DNA from: Caulobacter soli
Lineage (GTDB): Bacteria; Pseudomonadota; Alphaproteobacteria; Caulobacterales; Caulobacteraceae
DNA: 64,000 bases
Direction of reading: 5' to 3'
NCBI RefSeq assembly: GCF_011045195.1
Contig: NZ_CP049199.1
Location: 3,038,001 to 3,102,000 of the forward strand
The notes under the pieces are model-generated. The model had not been told where the DNA came from. It did no database searches and was given only the letters and a program-made list of their open reading frames with translations. Shown in pieces: positions 53,664 through 61,287 of the stretch (its first letter is position 1; the number at the start of each line of letters is the position of its first letter). Made by a program: the position numbers and the translations under genes.

Positions 53664-54560
53664 TCAGACGGCTTGCGCCAGTTCCACCGAATGCGCGCGC
53701 ATCCGCCAGGCCGAGGGGTTGGCCATCAGGGCCCGGACGATGGCGTTGTTCAGGCCGTGGCCGGCCAGGACGCCCTCGAAGCGGCCGATGATCGGCGCGC
53801 CCAGCACGTAGAGGTCGCCCACCGCGTCCAGCGCCTTGTGGCGCACGAACTCGTCGGGACGGCGCAGGCCTTCGGGGTTCAGGACCCGGTCGCCGTCGAT
53901 GACCACGGCGTTCTCCATCGAGCCGCCGCGGGCCAGGCCGATGGCGCGCAGGGCCTCGACGTCGCGGACGAAGCCGAAGGTGCGGCAGTCGGACAGCTCG
54001 GCGCGGAACGATTCCTCGTCGACGGCCAGGTCGACGCGCTGGCGGCCGATGGCCTTGCTGTTGAAGGCGATCTCGAAGGCGACTTCGAAGCGGTCACACG
54101 GCGACAGGCTGGCCAGCTTGTCGCCCTCCTCGACCACGACGGGCGCGAGGATTTCGATGTAGCGGCGGGCGGCTTCCTGCTTGCGGCGACCGGCGCGGTC
54201 CAGGATCTGGACGAAGGGCTCGGACGAGCCGTCCATGATCGGAACCTCGGGACCGTCCAGCTCGACGACGCAGTTATCGATGGCGAGGGCGGCCAGGGCG
54301 GCCATCAGGTGCTCGATGGTCGAGACGCGCACGTCGGCGGCGTTGTTGATGACGGTGCCCAGCTGGGTCTGGCAGACGGCGTCGGGCGAGACCGGCACGC
54401 GGTTGTCGCGATCATGGACGTCGGTGCGCACGAAGACGACGCCGGCGTCGACCGGCGCCGGGCGCACGGCGACGCGCACGTGCGATCCGGTATGCAGGCC
54501 CACCCCGGCGAAAATCACCGGTCCGGCGACCGTATGCTGAAAATATGCCGAAGCCGACAC
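53664..54560 (-). CDS. lpxC: UDP-3-O-acyl-N-acetylglucosamine deacetylase LpxC
   Basis: 298 residues, zinc enzyme of the committed lipid A step. Motifs: GPVIFAGVGLHTGSHVRVAV at the N-terminus, STIEHLMAALAALAIDN (metal His), DGPEVPIMDGSSEPFVQ, then EFVRHKALDAVGDLYVLG (metal His/Asp) and LAGHGLNNAIVRALM (catalytic His). The start is GTG at 54560, placing the conserved region at residue 8 as in homologues. Divergent from the S9 peptidase. It precedes bamD with a 200-nt gap, which contains a long imperfect hairpin (53611-53647). Confidence 0.97.
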   Translation of the reverse strand: MSASAYFQHTVAGPVIFAGVGLHTGSHVRVAVRPAPVDAGVVFVRTDVHDRDNRVPVSPDAVCQTQLGTVINNAADVRVSTIEHLMAALAALAIDNCVVELDGPEVPIMDGSSEPFVQILDRAGRRKQEAARRYIEILAPVVVEEGDKLASLSPCDRFEVAFEIAFNSKAIGRQRVDLAVDEESFRAELSDCRTFGFVRDVEALRAIGLARGGSMENAVVIDGDRVLNPEGLRRPDEFVRHKALDAVGDLYVLGAPIIGRFEGVLAGHGLNNAIVRALMANPSAWRMRAHSVELAQAV

Positions 54561-54660
54561 TTGAAACCCTTACCTACCAGCGGGGCGGTTCACTGACCGC
54601 CTTCTCGCCCCACGTACCATTTAGGGACAATGCTGCGTCGCGGCAAAGCAAGTCCTGTTT

Positions 54661-54688
54661 CGGATTGTTACCTTACTAGCGGATTGTT
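54661..54688. promoter_or_regulatory. Direct repeat in the lpxC / S9 peptidase intergenic region
   Basis: CGGATTGTT occurs at 54661-54669 and again at 54680-54688, centre to centre 19 bp (about two helical turns), within a 287-bp region that is unusually T-rich. It may be a binding site for a dimeric regulator of either divergent gene. No named regulon motif is recognised. Confidence 0.35.
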
Positions 54689-54847
54689 TTTGATGGCTTT
54701 TTTGGTCGATCAGTGGTCACTTTTTTGTCGCATTGCAGAGCTTACGCCGTTCAGGGACGATCTTTCGCCTTCCCCTGGCTTCGCGCGCACGTCCTCGCTA
54801 GGCTCTGGCTGTTTTTCGACGCCAACACCCTCCTGGATCCCGTTTCG

Positions 54848-56941
54848 ATGACCAAGACCTTGCGCATAGCCGCCTCCGCCCTCGCCTTGTCCCTGGCCGC
54901 CTTCGCCGTCGCGCCGGTGGCTCTGGCGCAAAGCGGCCGAGGCTTCACCGCCAAGGACATGGTGCAGCTGGAGCGGATCAGCGATCCGCGCGTGTCGCCG
55001 GACGGTCGCTTCGTGGTCTACAGCCTACGGACGATGGACCTGCCGGCCAACAAGGCCTCGATGTCGCTGTGGATCGCCGACCTGAAGGCCAAGATGGCGC
55101 CGCGCCGGCTGGCCGTCTCGGAAGGCGGCGCGACCAGCCCCCGCTGGTCGCCGGACGGCAAGGGCCTCTACTTCATCTCGGGGCGGACCGGCGGCCTGGA
55201 CCAAGTCTACCGCACCGACGCGGCCGGTGAGACCGCCATCCAGGTGACGAAGGCTCCGTTCGACGTCGGGGCCTTCAAGATCGCGCCGGACGGCAAGACC
55301 ATCGTCATCGCCCAGACCGTGTTCCCCGATTGCGACACGCTGGACTGCACCAAGGACAAGCTGGCCGCCAAGGGCGGGGTCAAGACCACCGGCGTGGTCT
55401 TCGACAAGCTGTTCATCCGCCACTGGGACGCCTGGAACGACGGCCTGCAGAACCACCTCTACGCCCTGGCGCTGAACGAGGCGGGCGTGGCGACAGGCGC
55501 GCCGGTGGCGCTGATGAACGGCTTCAACGGCGATGCGCCGACCAAGCCGTTCGGCGGCGACGAGGACTTCGTCATCACCCCGGATGGCAAGTCGGTGATC
55601 TTCTCGGCCAAGCCGGCCGACCGCGAGGAGGCCTGGAGCACCAATTACGACCTGTGGCGCGTTCCGCTGGACGGTTCGGCCAAGCCGGTCAACGAAACCA
55701 CGACCAACAAGGCCATGGACTCCCAGCCCACCGTCTCGCCCGACGGCAAGGCCACCGCCTGGCTGGCCATGAAGCGCCCTGGCTTCGAGGCCGACCGCCT
55801 GGCGATCATGGTCCGCGAGGGCGACAAGGTCCGCGAGCTGTCGCCCGCCTGGGACCGTTCGGCCCAGTCGATCACCTGGAGCGCCGACGGCCAGACGATC
55901 TACACGACGGCGGAAGACATCGGCCAGACCAAGCTGTTCGCGGTCGACGTCAAGACCGGCAAGGTCAACGCCCTGACCGGCGAAGGCCATGTCAGCGCGC
56001 TCGCCCTGGGCGGCGGAACCCTGGTCTACGCCCAGGACAACCTCAAGGGCCCGGCCCAGCTCTACGCGATCCCCACCGGCAAGAAGGCCGGCGCGCCCAT
56101 CAAGCTGACCAACAACAACGCCGAGGCCCTGGCCGGCGTGGCCATGGGCGAGGCCGAGCAGTTCAGCTTCCCCGGCTGGAACGGCGAGACCGTGCACGGC
56201 TATGTGGTCAAGCCGGCCAATTTCGATCCGGCCAAGAAGTACCCCGTGGCCTTCCTGATCCATGGCGGCCCGCAGGGATCGTTCGGCAACCTCTTCCACT
56301 ATCGCTGGAACGCCCAGACCTACGCCGGGGCCGGCTACGCCGTGGTGATGATCGATTTCCACGGCTCGACCGGCTACGGCCAGGCCTTCACCGACGCGAT
56401 CAGCCAGCATTGGGGCGACCGCCCGCTGGAAGACCTGCAGAAGGGCTGGGCCTTCGCGACCGGCAAGTACGGCTTCCTGGACAAGGACCGCGCCTGCGCC
56501 CTGGGCGGTTCGTACGGCGGCTTCATGGTCAACTGGATCGCCAGCCAGTGGAAGGAGCCGTGGAAGTGCCTGGTCGACCACGACGGCATCTTCGACAGCC
56601 GCTTCATGGGCTATTCCACCGAAGAGCTGTGGTTCAGCGAGTGGGAAAACGGCGGCCCGCCCTACGCGGCCAACACCACCTACGCCAAGTTCAACCCGGC
56701 CGACCATGTCGACCAATGGAGCGTCCCGACCCTGGTGGTCCAGGGCGGCCAGGACTTCCGCGTGCCGCTGGAAGAAGGCATCGGGACCTTCACGGCCCTG
56801 CAGCGCAAGGGCGTGCCCAGCAAGCTGCTGTACTTCCCCAACGAGAACCACTGGGTGCTGAAGGCCCAGAACTCGGTGCAGTGGCACGACGAAGTGCAGA
56901 AGTGGCTCGACAAGTGGACCAAGGGCGAACCCGCCCAATAA
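54848..56941 (+). CDS. Secreted S9-family prolyl oligopeptidase/dipeptidyl peptidase
   Basis: 697 residues from ATG 54848, giving a signal peptide (MTKTLRIAASALALSLAAFAVAPVALAQ). N-terminal beta-propeller with WD40-like blades (DPRVSPDGRFVVYSLR, SPRWSPDGKGLYFIS, QPTVSPDGKATAWLAM). The C-terminal alpha/beta hydrolase carries nucleophile Ser in ALGGSYGGFMVNW, Asp in VVQGGQDFRVPLEEG and His in FPNENHWVLK. Cleaves short peptides in the periplasm, likely for nutrition. Single gene; a longer in-frame start is unlikely because it removes the signal. Confidence 0.95.
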   Translation: MTKTLRIAASALALSLAAFAVAPVALAQSGRGFTAKDMVQLERISDPRVSPDGRFVVYSLRTMDLPANKASMSLWIADLKAKMAPRRLAVSEGGATSPRWSPDGKGLYFISGRTGGLDQVYRTDAAGETAIQVTKAPFDVGAFKIAPDGKTIVIAQTVFPDCDTLDCTKDKLAAKGGVKTTGVVFDKLFIRHWDAWNDGLQNHLYALALNEAGVATGAPVALMNGFNGDAPTKPFGGDEDFVITPDGKSVIFSAKPADREEAWSTNYDLWRVPLDGSAKPVNETTTNKAMDSQPTVSPDGKATAWLAMKRPGFEADRLAIMVREGDKVRELSPAWDRSAQSITWSADGQTIYTTAEDIGQTKLFAVDVKTGKVNALTGEGHVSALALGGGTLVYAQDNLKGPAQLYAIPTGKKAGAPIKLTNNNAEALAGVAMGEAEQFSFPGWNGETVHGYVVKPANFDPAKKYPVAFLIHGGPQGSFGNLFHYRWNAQTYAGAGYAVVMIDFHGSTGYGQAFTDAISQHWGDRPLEDLQKGWAFATGKYGFLDKDRACALGGSYGGFMVNWIASQWKEPWKCLVDHDGIFDSRFMGYSTEELWFSEWENGGPPYAANTTYAKFNPADHVDQWSVPTLVVQGGQDFRVPLEEGIGTFTALQRKGVPSKLLYFPNENHWVLKAQNSVQWHDEVQKWLDKWTKGEPAQ

Positions 56942-56964
56942 TGCGCTCTTAAATTGCAGCTATT

Positions 56965-56998
56965 CGCCCCTTCCGTTGGTTTGGAGACGGAAGGGGCG
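56965..56998 (+). promoter_or_regulatory. Hairpin covering the Shine-Dalgarno of the 57002 gene
   Basis: 12-bp perfect stem CGCCCCTTCCGT / ACGGAAGGGGCG (56965-56976/56987-56998) with a 10-nt loop. The 3' arm contains GGAAGGGG, the only good Shine-Dalgarno for ATG 57002. The stem lies 24 nt after the peptidase stop. It could be an intrinsic terminator (no T-run) or block ribosome access until melted. Confidence 0.55.
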
Positions 56999-57001
56999 GC
57001 C

Positions 57002-58069
57002 ATGTTTCATCTGTTTCGCGCGATCTCGAACCGATTCACGCTGCATTCCAGACTGGGCGGACGTTATGCCGAGGCCCGGATCCTGGCCGCCGAGCTGGAC
57101 CTGGACCTGACCGAGATCGCCCTGCGCCACGGCGGCCACGGTCACGCCGAAGAAGATTCGACGACCGACGACAACAGCCAGGCCGAGCGCGAAGAGAAGT
57201 TCAAGCGTCTGACCGAGGGCTTCAACAGCCCCTACCCCAGCGAACAGATCGCCGCCGCCGTCGACCTGCGCAAATGGATGGTCCGCGACTACGGCCTGGA
57301 GCGGCTGAAATGGTTCGTGCCGCAGCTGCGCGAACGCTACATCCAGGCCGTCGGACCCAAGAACCTCAAGCTCGACCACGTCACCTTCGCCGGCGAGGAC
57401 GCCACGCGCGCCGAGCTGGAAGCCGAGGCCTTGAGCCTGCTGGAACGGCTGAAGCTGCTCTATACGCTCAGCAGCGAGCGCGAGGTCCTGACCGGCCGGA
57501 TGCGGCGCTGGGCCCTGGGGCTGCTGTGCTGGCTGTTCCTGGCCCTGATGTTCACCCGGGTGCTGCCCAACATCACCCCGCCCGGCGCCATTCGCGAAGC
57601 GGTGACGGTGATCGCCAACTTCTCGCTGATCGCCTTCGTGGGCGCGGCCGGGGCCATGGTCTCGGTGCTGCGCCGCACGGAATCGGCCATGGCCTCGGCC
57701 TCGTCCGAGATCGATCCCGTGCGCCAGGTCAGCGCCCTGAGCCAGGGCCTGACGGCGGTGTTCATCGCCGCCTTCGTGGGCATGTCGGTGTCGTTCGTGC
57801 TGGTGGCCTTCTTCGCCAGCGGCCTGGTGCGGGACGGGGCGATCGTCGGGACCGGCGCGGCGACGCTGTTTCCGCAGATCGTGCCCTGCCGCTACGACTG
57901 CCCGATCACCCTGGTCAATCGCGGCCTGATGTTCCCCGAAGCCCTGGACGCCGCCAAGATGATGGTCTGGGCCTTCATCGGCGGCTTTTCCGAACAGCTG
58001 GTGCCGGACGTGCTGGATCGGCTGACCAAGGCGGCGCGTCAGACCAAGAAGCCGTCGGAGGCGGCTTAG
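57002..58069 (+). CDS. Hypothetical multi-pass membrane protein
   Basis: 355 residues from ATG 57002. The N-terminal 160 residues are soluble: MFHLFRAISNRFTLHSRLGG, an acidic EEDSTTDDNSQAEREEK stretch, and helices (LERLKWFVPQLRERY). Hydrophobic helices at about 177-195, 205-228 and 262-285 contain IANFSLIAFVGAAGAMVSVLRR and FIAAFVGMSVSFVLVAFFAS; another lies near 318-335. No recognised family; it could be a membrane scaffold. It shares orientation with the S9 peptidase but has a strong hairpin in front. Ends 8 bp before a MITE-like repeat. Confidence 0.78.
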   Translation: MFHLFRAISNRFTLHSRLGGRYAEARILAAELDLDLTEIALRHGGHGHAEEDSTTDDNSQAEREEKFKRLTEGFNSPYPSEQIAAAVDLRKWMVRDYGLERLKWFVPQLRERYIQAVGPKNLKLDHVTFAGEDATRAELEAEALSLLERLKLLYTLSSEREVLTGRMRRWALGLLCWLFLALMFTRVLPNITPPGAIREAVTVIANFSLIAFVGAAGAMVSVLRRTESAMASASSEIDPVRQVSALSQGLTAVFIAAFVGMSVSFVLVAFFASGLVRDGAIVGTGAATLFPQIVPCRYDCPITLVNRGLMFPEALDAAKMMVWAFIGGFSEQLVPDVLDRLTKAARQTKKPSEAA

Positions 58070-58077
58070 TTTTTGAT

Positions 58078-58204
58078 CCGCTCATCCCGGCGAATGCCGG
58101 GACCCAGATCCTAAAGCTGAGTGGCTGATTGGATTAGCTCGGCGCTCGTGGCGTCAGCCGCACCGCCATTCCATCTGGGTCCCGGCATTCGCCGGGATGA
58201 GCGG
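58078..58204. repeat. MITE-like element, perfect terminal inverted repeats
   Basis: 127 bp with 32-bp perfect inverted ends beginning CCGCTCATCCCGGCGAATGC (58078-58109 and 58173-58204). The 63-bp centre is related to that of the element at 59031, which has exactly the same total length. It sits between convergent stops. No coding potential. It fits a non-autonomous element moved by a transposase elsewhere, or an extragenic palindrome. Confidence 0.85.
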
Positions 58205-58216
58205 AGGAAAGGGCCC

Positions 58217-58960
58217 CTAAACCCGTCCGGTCGCCACCGCCCAGGTCAGCCGGGCTCGCGTCTCCAGTTCGCCCAGTTCACGACCGCGCGTCTGGGCCCG
58301 CGCCAGGGCGGCCGGGGCGGCGGCCGGGAACGCGGCCACCGGCAGGGTCTTCAGCGCCGCGTTCGCCTTGGCCCGGGCCGCGTCGACCCGGCGGCGGACA
58401 TCGGCCCCCGTCCAGTCGGCCGGCAGGCGCTGGACCCCTGCCCGCTTCAGTCGCCACAGGCCCGCCAGGCCATAGGCCCGGGCGGCGTCCTGCACGGCAT
58501 GGAGGTCGGCCTTCGGATCCAGCCGCCAGGCGGCCAGCATCATCACCGCCCCGGCCGTGGCGTCGACATAGGCCAGGACCTCCCCCTCGGTGTCGAACGG
58601 CGCGGCCTCGAGGTCGGCCATGCGGGCCTCGGCCATTTCGGCCAGGGCGCTCAAGGGGTAGCCGGCGGCGGCCACGGCCTCGACGGTGGGATGCTTGCGG
58701 GCGGGCTGGCCGGCGGCGATCTCGTCCATGGCCTCGCGCCACCAGGTCAGGCGGATCTCGCCCATCAGGGCGTTGCTGACCCCGCCGGCCACCCGGGCCA
58801 GCTCGTAGTTGAAGGCGTACAGCGCGATGACGTCGGCCCGCGCCTTGGGATCGGCGATGAAGCGGCTGGCCAGCCAGCGGTCGGGATCGACGCGGCGCAC
58901 CAGGGCGTCCAGATCGGTGTCCGGACCGTCGTTGCGGTGGGTTATGTCCAGCGTGGTCAT
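58217..58960 (-). CDS. Phytoene/squalene-synthase-like protein, NDUFAF6 type
   Basis: 247 residues. Matches the all-alpha isoprenoid synthase fold: RFIADPKARADVIALYAFNYELARVAGGVSNALMGEIRLTWWREAMDEI. The first Asp-rich motif of true squalene synthases is missing, and the NYELA...GEIRLxWWR pattern is that of the NDUFAF6-like branch, which in mitochondria assists respiratory complex I assembly. So catalysis is doubtful. It lies close to the NDUFAF3-like gene at 59973, with a PuuD-like gene between. ATG at 58960. Confidence 0.82.
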   Translation of the reverse strand: MTTLDITHRNDGPDTDLDALVRRVDPDRWLASRFIADPKARADVIALYAFNYELARVAGGVSNALMGEIRLTWWREAMDEIAAGQPARKHPTVEAVAAAGYPLSALAEMAEARMADLEAAPFDTEGEVLAYVDATAGAVMMLAAWRLDPKADLHAVQDAARAYGLAGLWRLKRAGVQRLPADWTGADVRRRVDAARAKANAALKTLPVAAFPAAAPAALARAQTRGRELGELETRARLTWAVATGRV

Positions 58961-58987
58961 GGGCGCGCCTTATGCGCCGCGTCGTCC

Positions 58988-59018
58988 AAAAGAAAAAGGC
59001 CCGCCGAGCCGGCGGGCC
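58988..59018 (-). terminator. Intrinsic terminator of the PuuD-like gene
   Basis: Stem GGCCCGCCG / CGGCGGGCC (58998-59006/59010-59018) with a 3-nt loop; on minus it is followed by TTTTTCTTTT. It belongs to the gene ending at 59165, but a 127-bp repeat element now separates stop and terminator. Confidence 0.85.
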
Positions 59019-59030
59019 TTTCTAAAAATT

Positions 59031-59157
59031 CCGCTCATCCCGGCGAATGCCGGGACCCAGATCCTAAAGCTGAGAGGCCGATTGGAAGAGCTCAGTGCTC
59101 TTGGCGTCGACCACACCGCCCTTCCATCTGGATCCCGGCATTCACCGGGACGAGCGG
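59031..59157. repeat. MITE-like element, second copy
   Basis: 127 bp, same length and plan as the element at 58078. The left end is identical over 32 bp; the right end has three changes (for example ATTCACCGGGACGAGCGG). The centre shares AGATCCTAAAGCTGAG and later blocks. It is lodged between the stop of the PuuD-like gene and its terminator, so it is transcribed and could alter the 3' end of that mRNA. Confidence 0.85.
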
Positions 59158-59164
59158 AGATAAA

Positions 59165-59779
59165 TCAGTTGAACAGCGTCTGGTACATCGTCATGCAGGC
59201 CAGCATCGGAATGCTGAGCAGCGTGTTGATGCGCGAGAACAGCATGGCCATCTTGGCCGCCTTGGCCTTGGCGTCGGCGTCCACCTCGACGATGCCCAGG
59301 GCGCGCTTCTGGTTCGGCCAGATCACGCCCCAGACGTTGAGGAACATGATCGTCGCCAGCCACATGCCCAGGCCGATGAAGGTGAAGCCCATGTCGACGC
59401 CGCGCTCGTAGCCGCCCCACAGGCCGAAGGTCGCCGCCTCGCCCAGATAGCCGCGGGCATAGGCCAGGGCCACGCCCATCACCCAGGTCGCCAGCGCCGC
59501 CCAGCGGAACCAGAACAGCGCCTCGGGGGCGATGTACTTGGAGACGGCCGGTTTCAGCTCGGCCGGAATCTGCGGCATCACGCGGATCTGCACGAAGTTG
59601 AAATAGTACAGCAGCCCGATCCACAGGATGCCGAAGAACACGTGCAACAGGCGGAACACCGCCTGGAAATAGGCTTCGTCGAAGCCGTGCGGGCTGTGCC
59701 CGAAGCCGAACGCGATCACCAGCGCCAGGGCGACGCTGAGGATGATGGTGTTGCGGAAATTGGAAAGTAGCGCGGTCAT
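59165..59779 (-). CDS. PuuD-like membrane protein without cytochrome domain
   Basis: 204 residues, about five hydrophobic helices: TIILSVALALVIAFGFG, FRLLHVFFGILWIGLLYYFNFVQ (His, Trp and Tyr conserved), ALFWFRWAALATWVMGVALAY, MGFTFIGLGMWLATIMFLNVWGVIWPNQKRAL. This resembles the membrane part of urate hydroxylase PuuD. The C-terminal cytochrome c domain of the longer family members is missing. The start is ATG 59779. Urate oxidation is not supported by neighbours, so a general electron-transfer role is possible. Confidence 0.78.
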   Translation of the reverse strand: MTALLSNFRNTIILSVALALVIAFGFGHSPHGFDEAYFQAVFRLLHVFFGILWIGLLYYFNFVQIRVMPQIPAELKPAVSKYIAPEALFWFRWAALATWVMGVALAYARGYLGEAATFGLWGGYERGVDMGFTFIGLGMWLATIMFLNVWGVIWPNQKRALGIVEVDADAKAKAAKMAMLFSRINTLLSIPMLACMTMYQTLFN

Positions 59780-59860
59780 GTTTCAGGCCCCCTAATGCCC
59801 CTGCTTGCGGTCAGGTATAGGGCGCCGCGCAGAGTCGGCAAATAGACAGGACAGAACCGC

Positions 59861-59969
59861 CCTGCGTCCTTCGAGGCTTCGCTACGCTACGCACCTCGGG
59901 AAGAGGACTTCAGAACACCCACGAACCTCATCCTGAGGCGCCCGCGAAGCGGGCCTCGAAGGACGCAGG
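59861..59969. repeat. Palindromic repeat with 17-bp perfect ends
   Basis: CCTGCGTCCTTCGAGGC at 59861-59877 and its exact complement at 59953-59969. Internal hairpins are CCTCATCCTGAGG and GCCCGC-gaa-GCGGGC. It differs from the other families in the window. It lies between the PuuD-like and NDUFAF3-like genes and stops 3 nt before the latter's stop codon. Confidence 0.8.
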
Positions 59970-59972
59970 ATC

Positions 59973-60329
59973 TCAAACCGCGATCAGGGCCGCCGCCAGT
60001 CGCCGGCCTTCGCTGGCCAGGACGTTGTAGGTGCGGGCCGCGCCTTCGGTGCTCATGAACTCCAGCCCCACGCCCGCCGCCTTCAGCGCGTCGCGCACGG
60101 GGCGCGGCGGCAGGGCGTTGACCAGCCCCACGCCTAGCAGCACGAACTCGACCGCCCCGCCCGCCGCGAAGACCTCGGCGAAGTCGTCGGGCGTCAGGGT
60201 CGCCAGGCTGACGGCGGACCAGGTCAGCGGCTGATCGTCCAGGATCAGCAGCGAACCTGGACGCCAGTCGCCCGAGACGCGGAAACCGCCGCCGCCCCAG
60301 GCGTCGATCGATGGCGGCTGGCGCAGCAT
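59973..60329 (-). CDS. Mth938-domain protein, NDUFAF3-like
   Basis: 118 residues. Mth938/DUF498 fold: IDAWGGGGFRVSGDWRPGSLLILDD, LTPDDFAEVFAAGGAVEFVLLGVG, then LKAAGVGLEFMSTEGAARTYNVLASEGRRLAAALI. This matches NDUFAF3, the complex I assembly factor found next to secF in many alphaproteobacteria. ATG 60329 shares one base with the secF stop (TGATG), showing translational coupling. Its exact bacterial role is not proven. Confidence 0.88.
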   Translation of the reverse strand: MLRQPPSIDAWGGGGFRVSGDWRPGSLLILDDQPLTWSAVSLATLTPDDFAEVFAAGGAVEFVLLGVGLVNALPPRPVRDALKAAGVGLEFMSTEGAARTYNVLASEGRRLAAALIAV

Positions 60330-61279
60330 CAGGGCCGGGTGCCGGCGCCGAGCTTGATCGGCGTGGCTTCCTCATCGCCCCGCTTGACGCCCCAGACCAG
60401 GATCAGCGGCAGGGCGATGTAGATCGACGAATAGGTGCCGATGATGATGCCGAAGGTCATGGTGAAGACCAGCGGGAACAGCACGGGGCCGCCGAAGAAC
60501 ATCGTGCCGCCCAGGGCCAGCAGGGCCGTGGTGCCGGTGATGATCGTCCGCGACAGACGCTCGTTCTCCGACAGGTCGATGATGTCGCGCAGCGGCGTGG
60601 TCTTGTACTTGCGCAGATTTTCCTTGAGCCGGTCGAAGGTGATGACCTTCTCGTTCATCGAATAGCCGATGACCGTCAGCAGGGCGGCGATCGAGGTCAT
60701 CGAGAACTCGATCCGCAGCACGGACAACAGGCCCAGGGTCAGGACGATGTCGTGGAACACGGCCACGACCGCGCCGGTGCCGTAGGACAGGCCGAAGCGG
60801 AACCAGATGTAGCCCAGCATCAGGGCCAGGGCGATGCCCAGGGCCATGAAGCCCTTGCCCAGCAACTCGCCCGAGACCTTGGCCCCGATCGCCGAGTGCG
60901 ACGGGATGGTCATGGTCGGGAAGCGCTGCTTCAGCTTGTTTTCCAGGTCGACGGCGGCCTGGTTCGGGTTCTGGTTCGCCTCGGGCAGGAAGCGGATCAT
61001 GGCGTTGTTGGGCGAGCCGAACGGCTGGACCTGGGCGTCATGGGCGCCGAAACTGGCCAGGGCCGTGCGCAGCTCGCCGGTGGGGATCGGGGTGGGCATG
61101 CGCGCTTCCAGCGCCACGCCGCCCTTGAAGTCGATGCCCAGGTTCAGCCCTTGCGTGAAGAACGACACGCCCGAGCCGAGGATCAGCAGGAGAGAGAAGA
61201 TCGCGGCGACAGGCGCCCACTTCACGAAGCGGAAGTGGGTCGAGCGCGGGATCAGGCGAATAAGGGGCCAAGAAGCCAT
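60329..61279 (-). CDS. secF: Protein translocase subunit SecF
   Basis: 316 residues. Six transmembrane helices; signature LNLGIDFKGGVALEAR near residue 50, then TSIAALLTVIGYSMNEKVITFDRLKENLR (D4-type motif), ALLALGGTMFFGGPVLFPLVFTMTFGIIIGTYSSIYIA. Partner of SecD, drawing preproteins out of the SecYEG channel with proton motive force. ATG 61279 follows the secD stop by 8 nt. Fourth-position partner is the NDUFAF3-like gene. Confidence 0.97.
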   Translation of the reverse strand: MASWPLIRLIPRSTHFRFVKWAPVAAIFSLLLILGSGVSFFTQGLNLGIDFKGGVALEARMPTPIPTGELRTALASFGAHDAQVQPFGSPNNAMIRFLPEANQNPNQAAVDLENKLKQRFPTMTIPSHSAIGAKVSGELLGKGFMALGIALALMLGYIWFRFGLSYGTGAVVAVFHDIVLTLGLLSVLRIEFSMTSIAALLTVIGYSMNEKVITFDRLKENLRKYKTTPLRDIIDLSENERLSRTIITGTTALLALGGTMFFGGPVLFPLVFTMTFGIIIGTYSSIYIALPLILVWGVKRGDEEATPIKLGAGTRP

Positions 61280-61287
61280 GGTGATCC

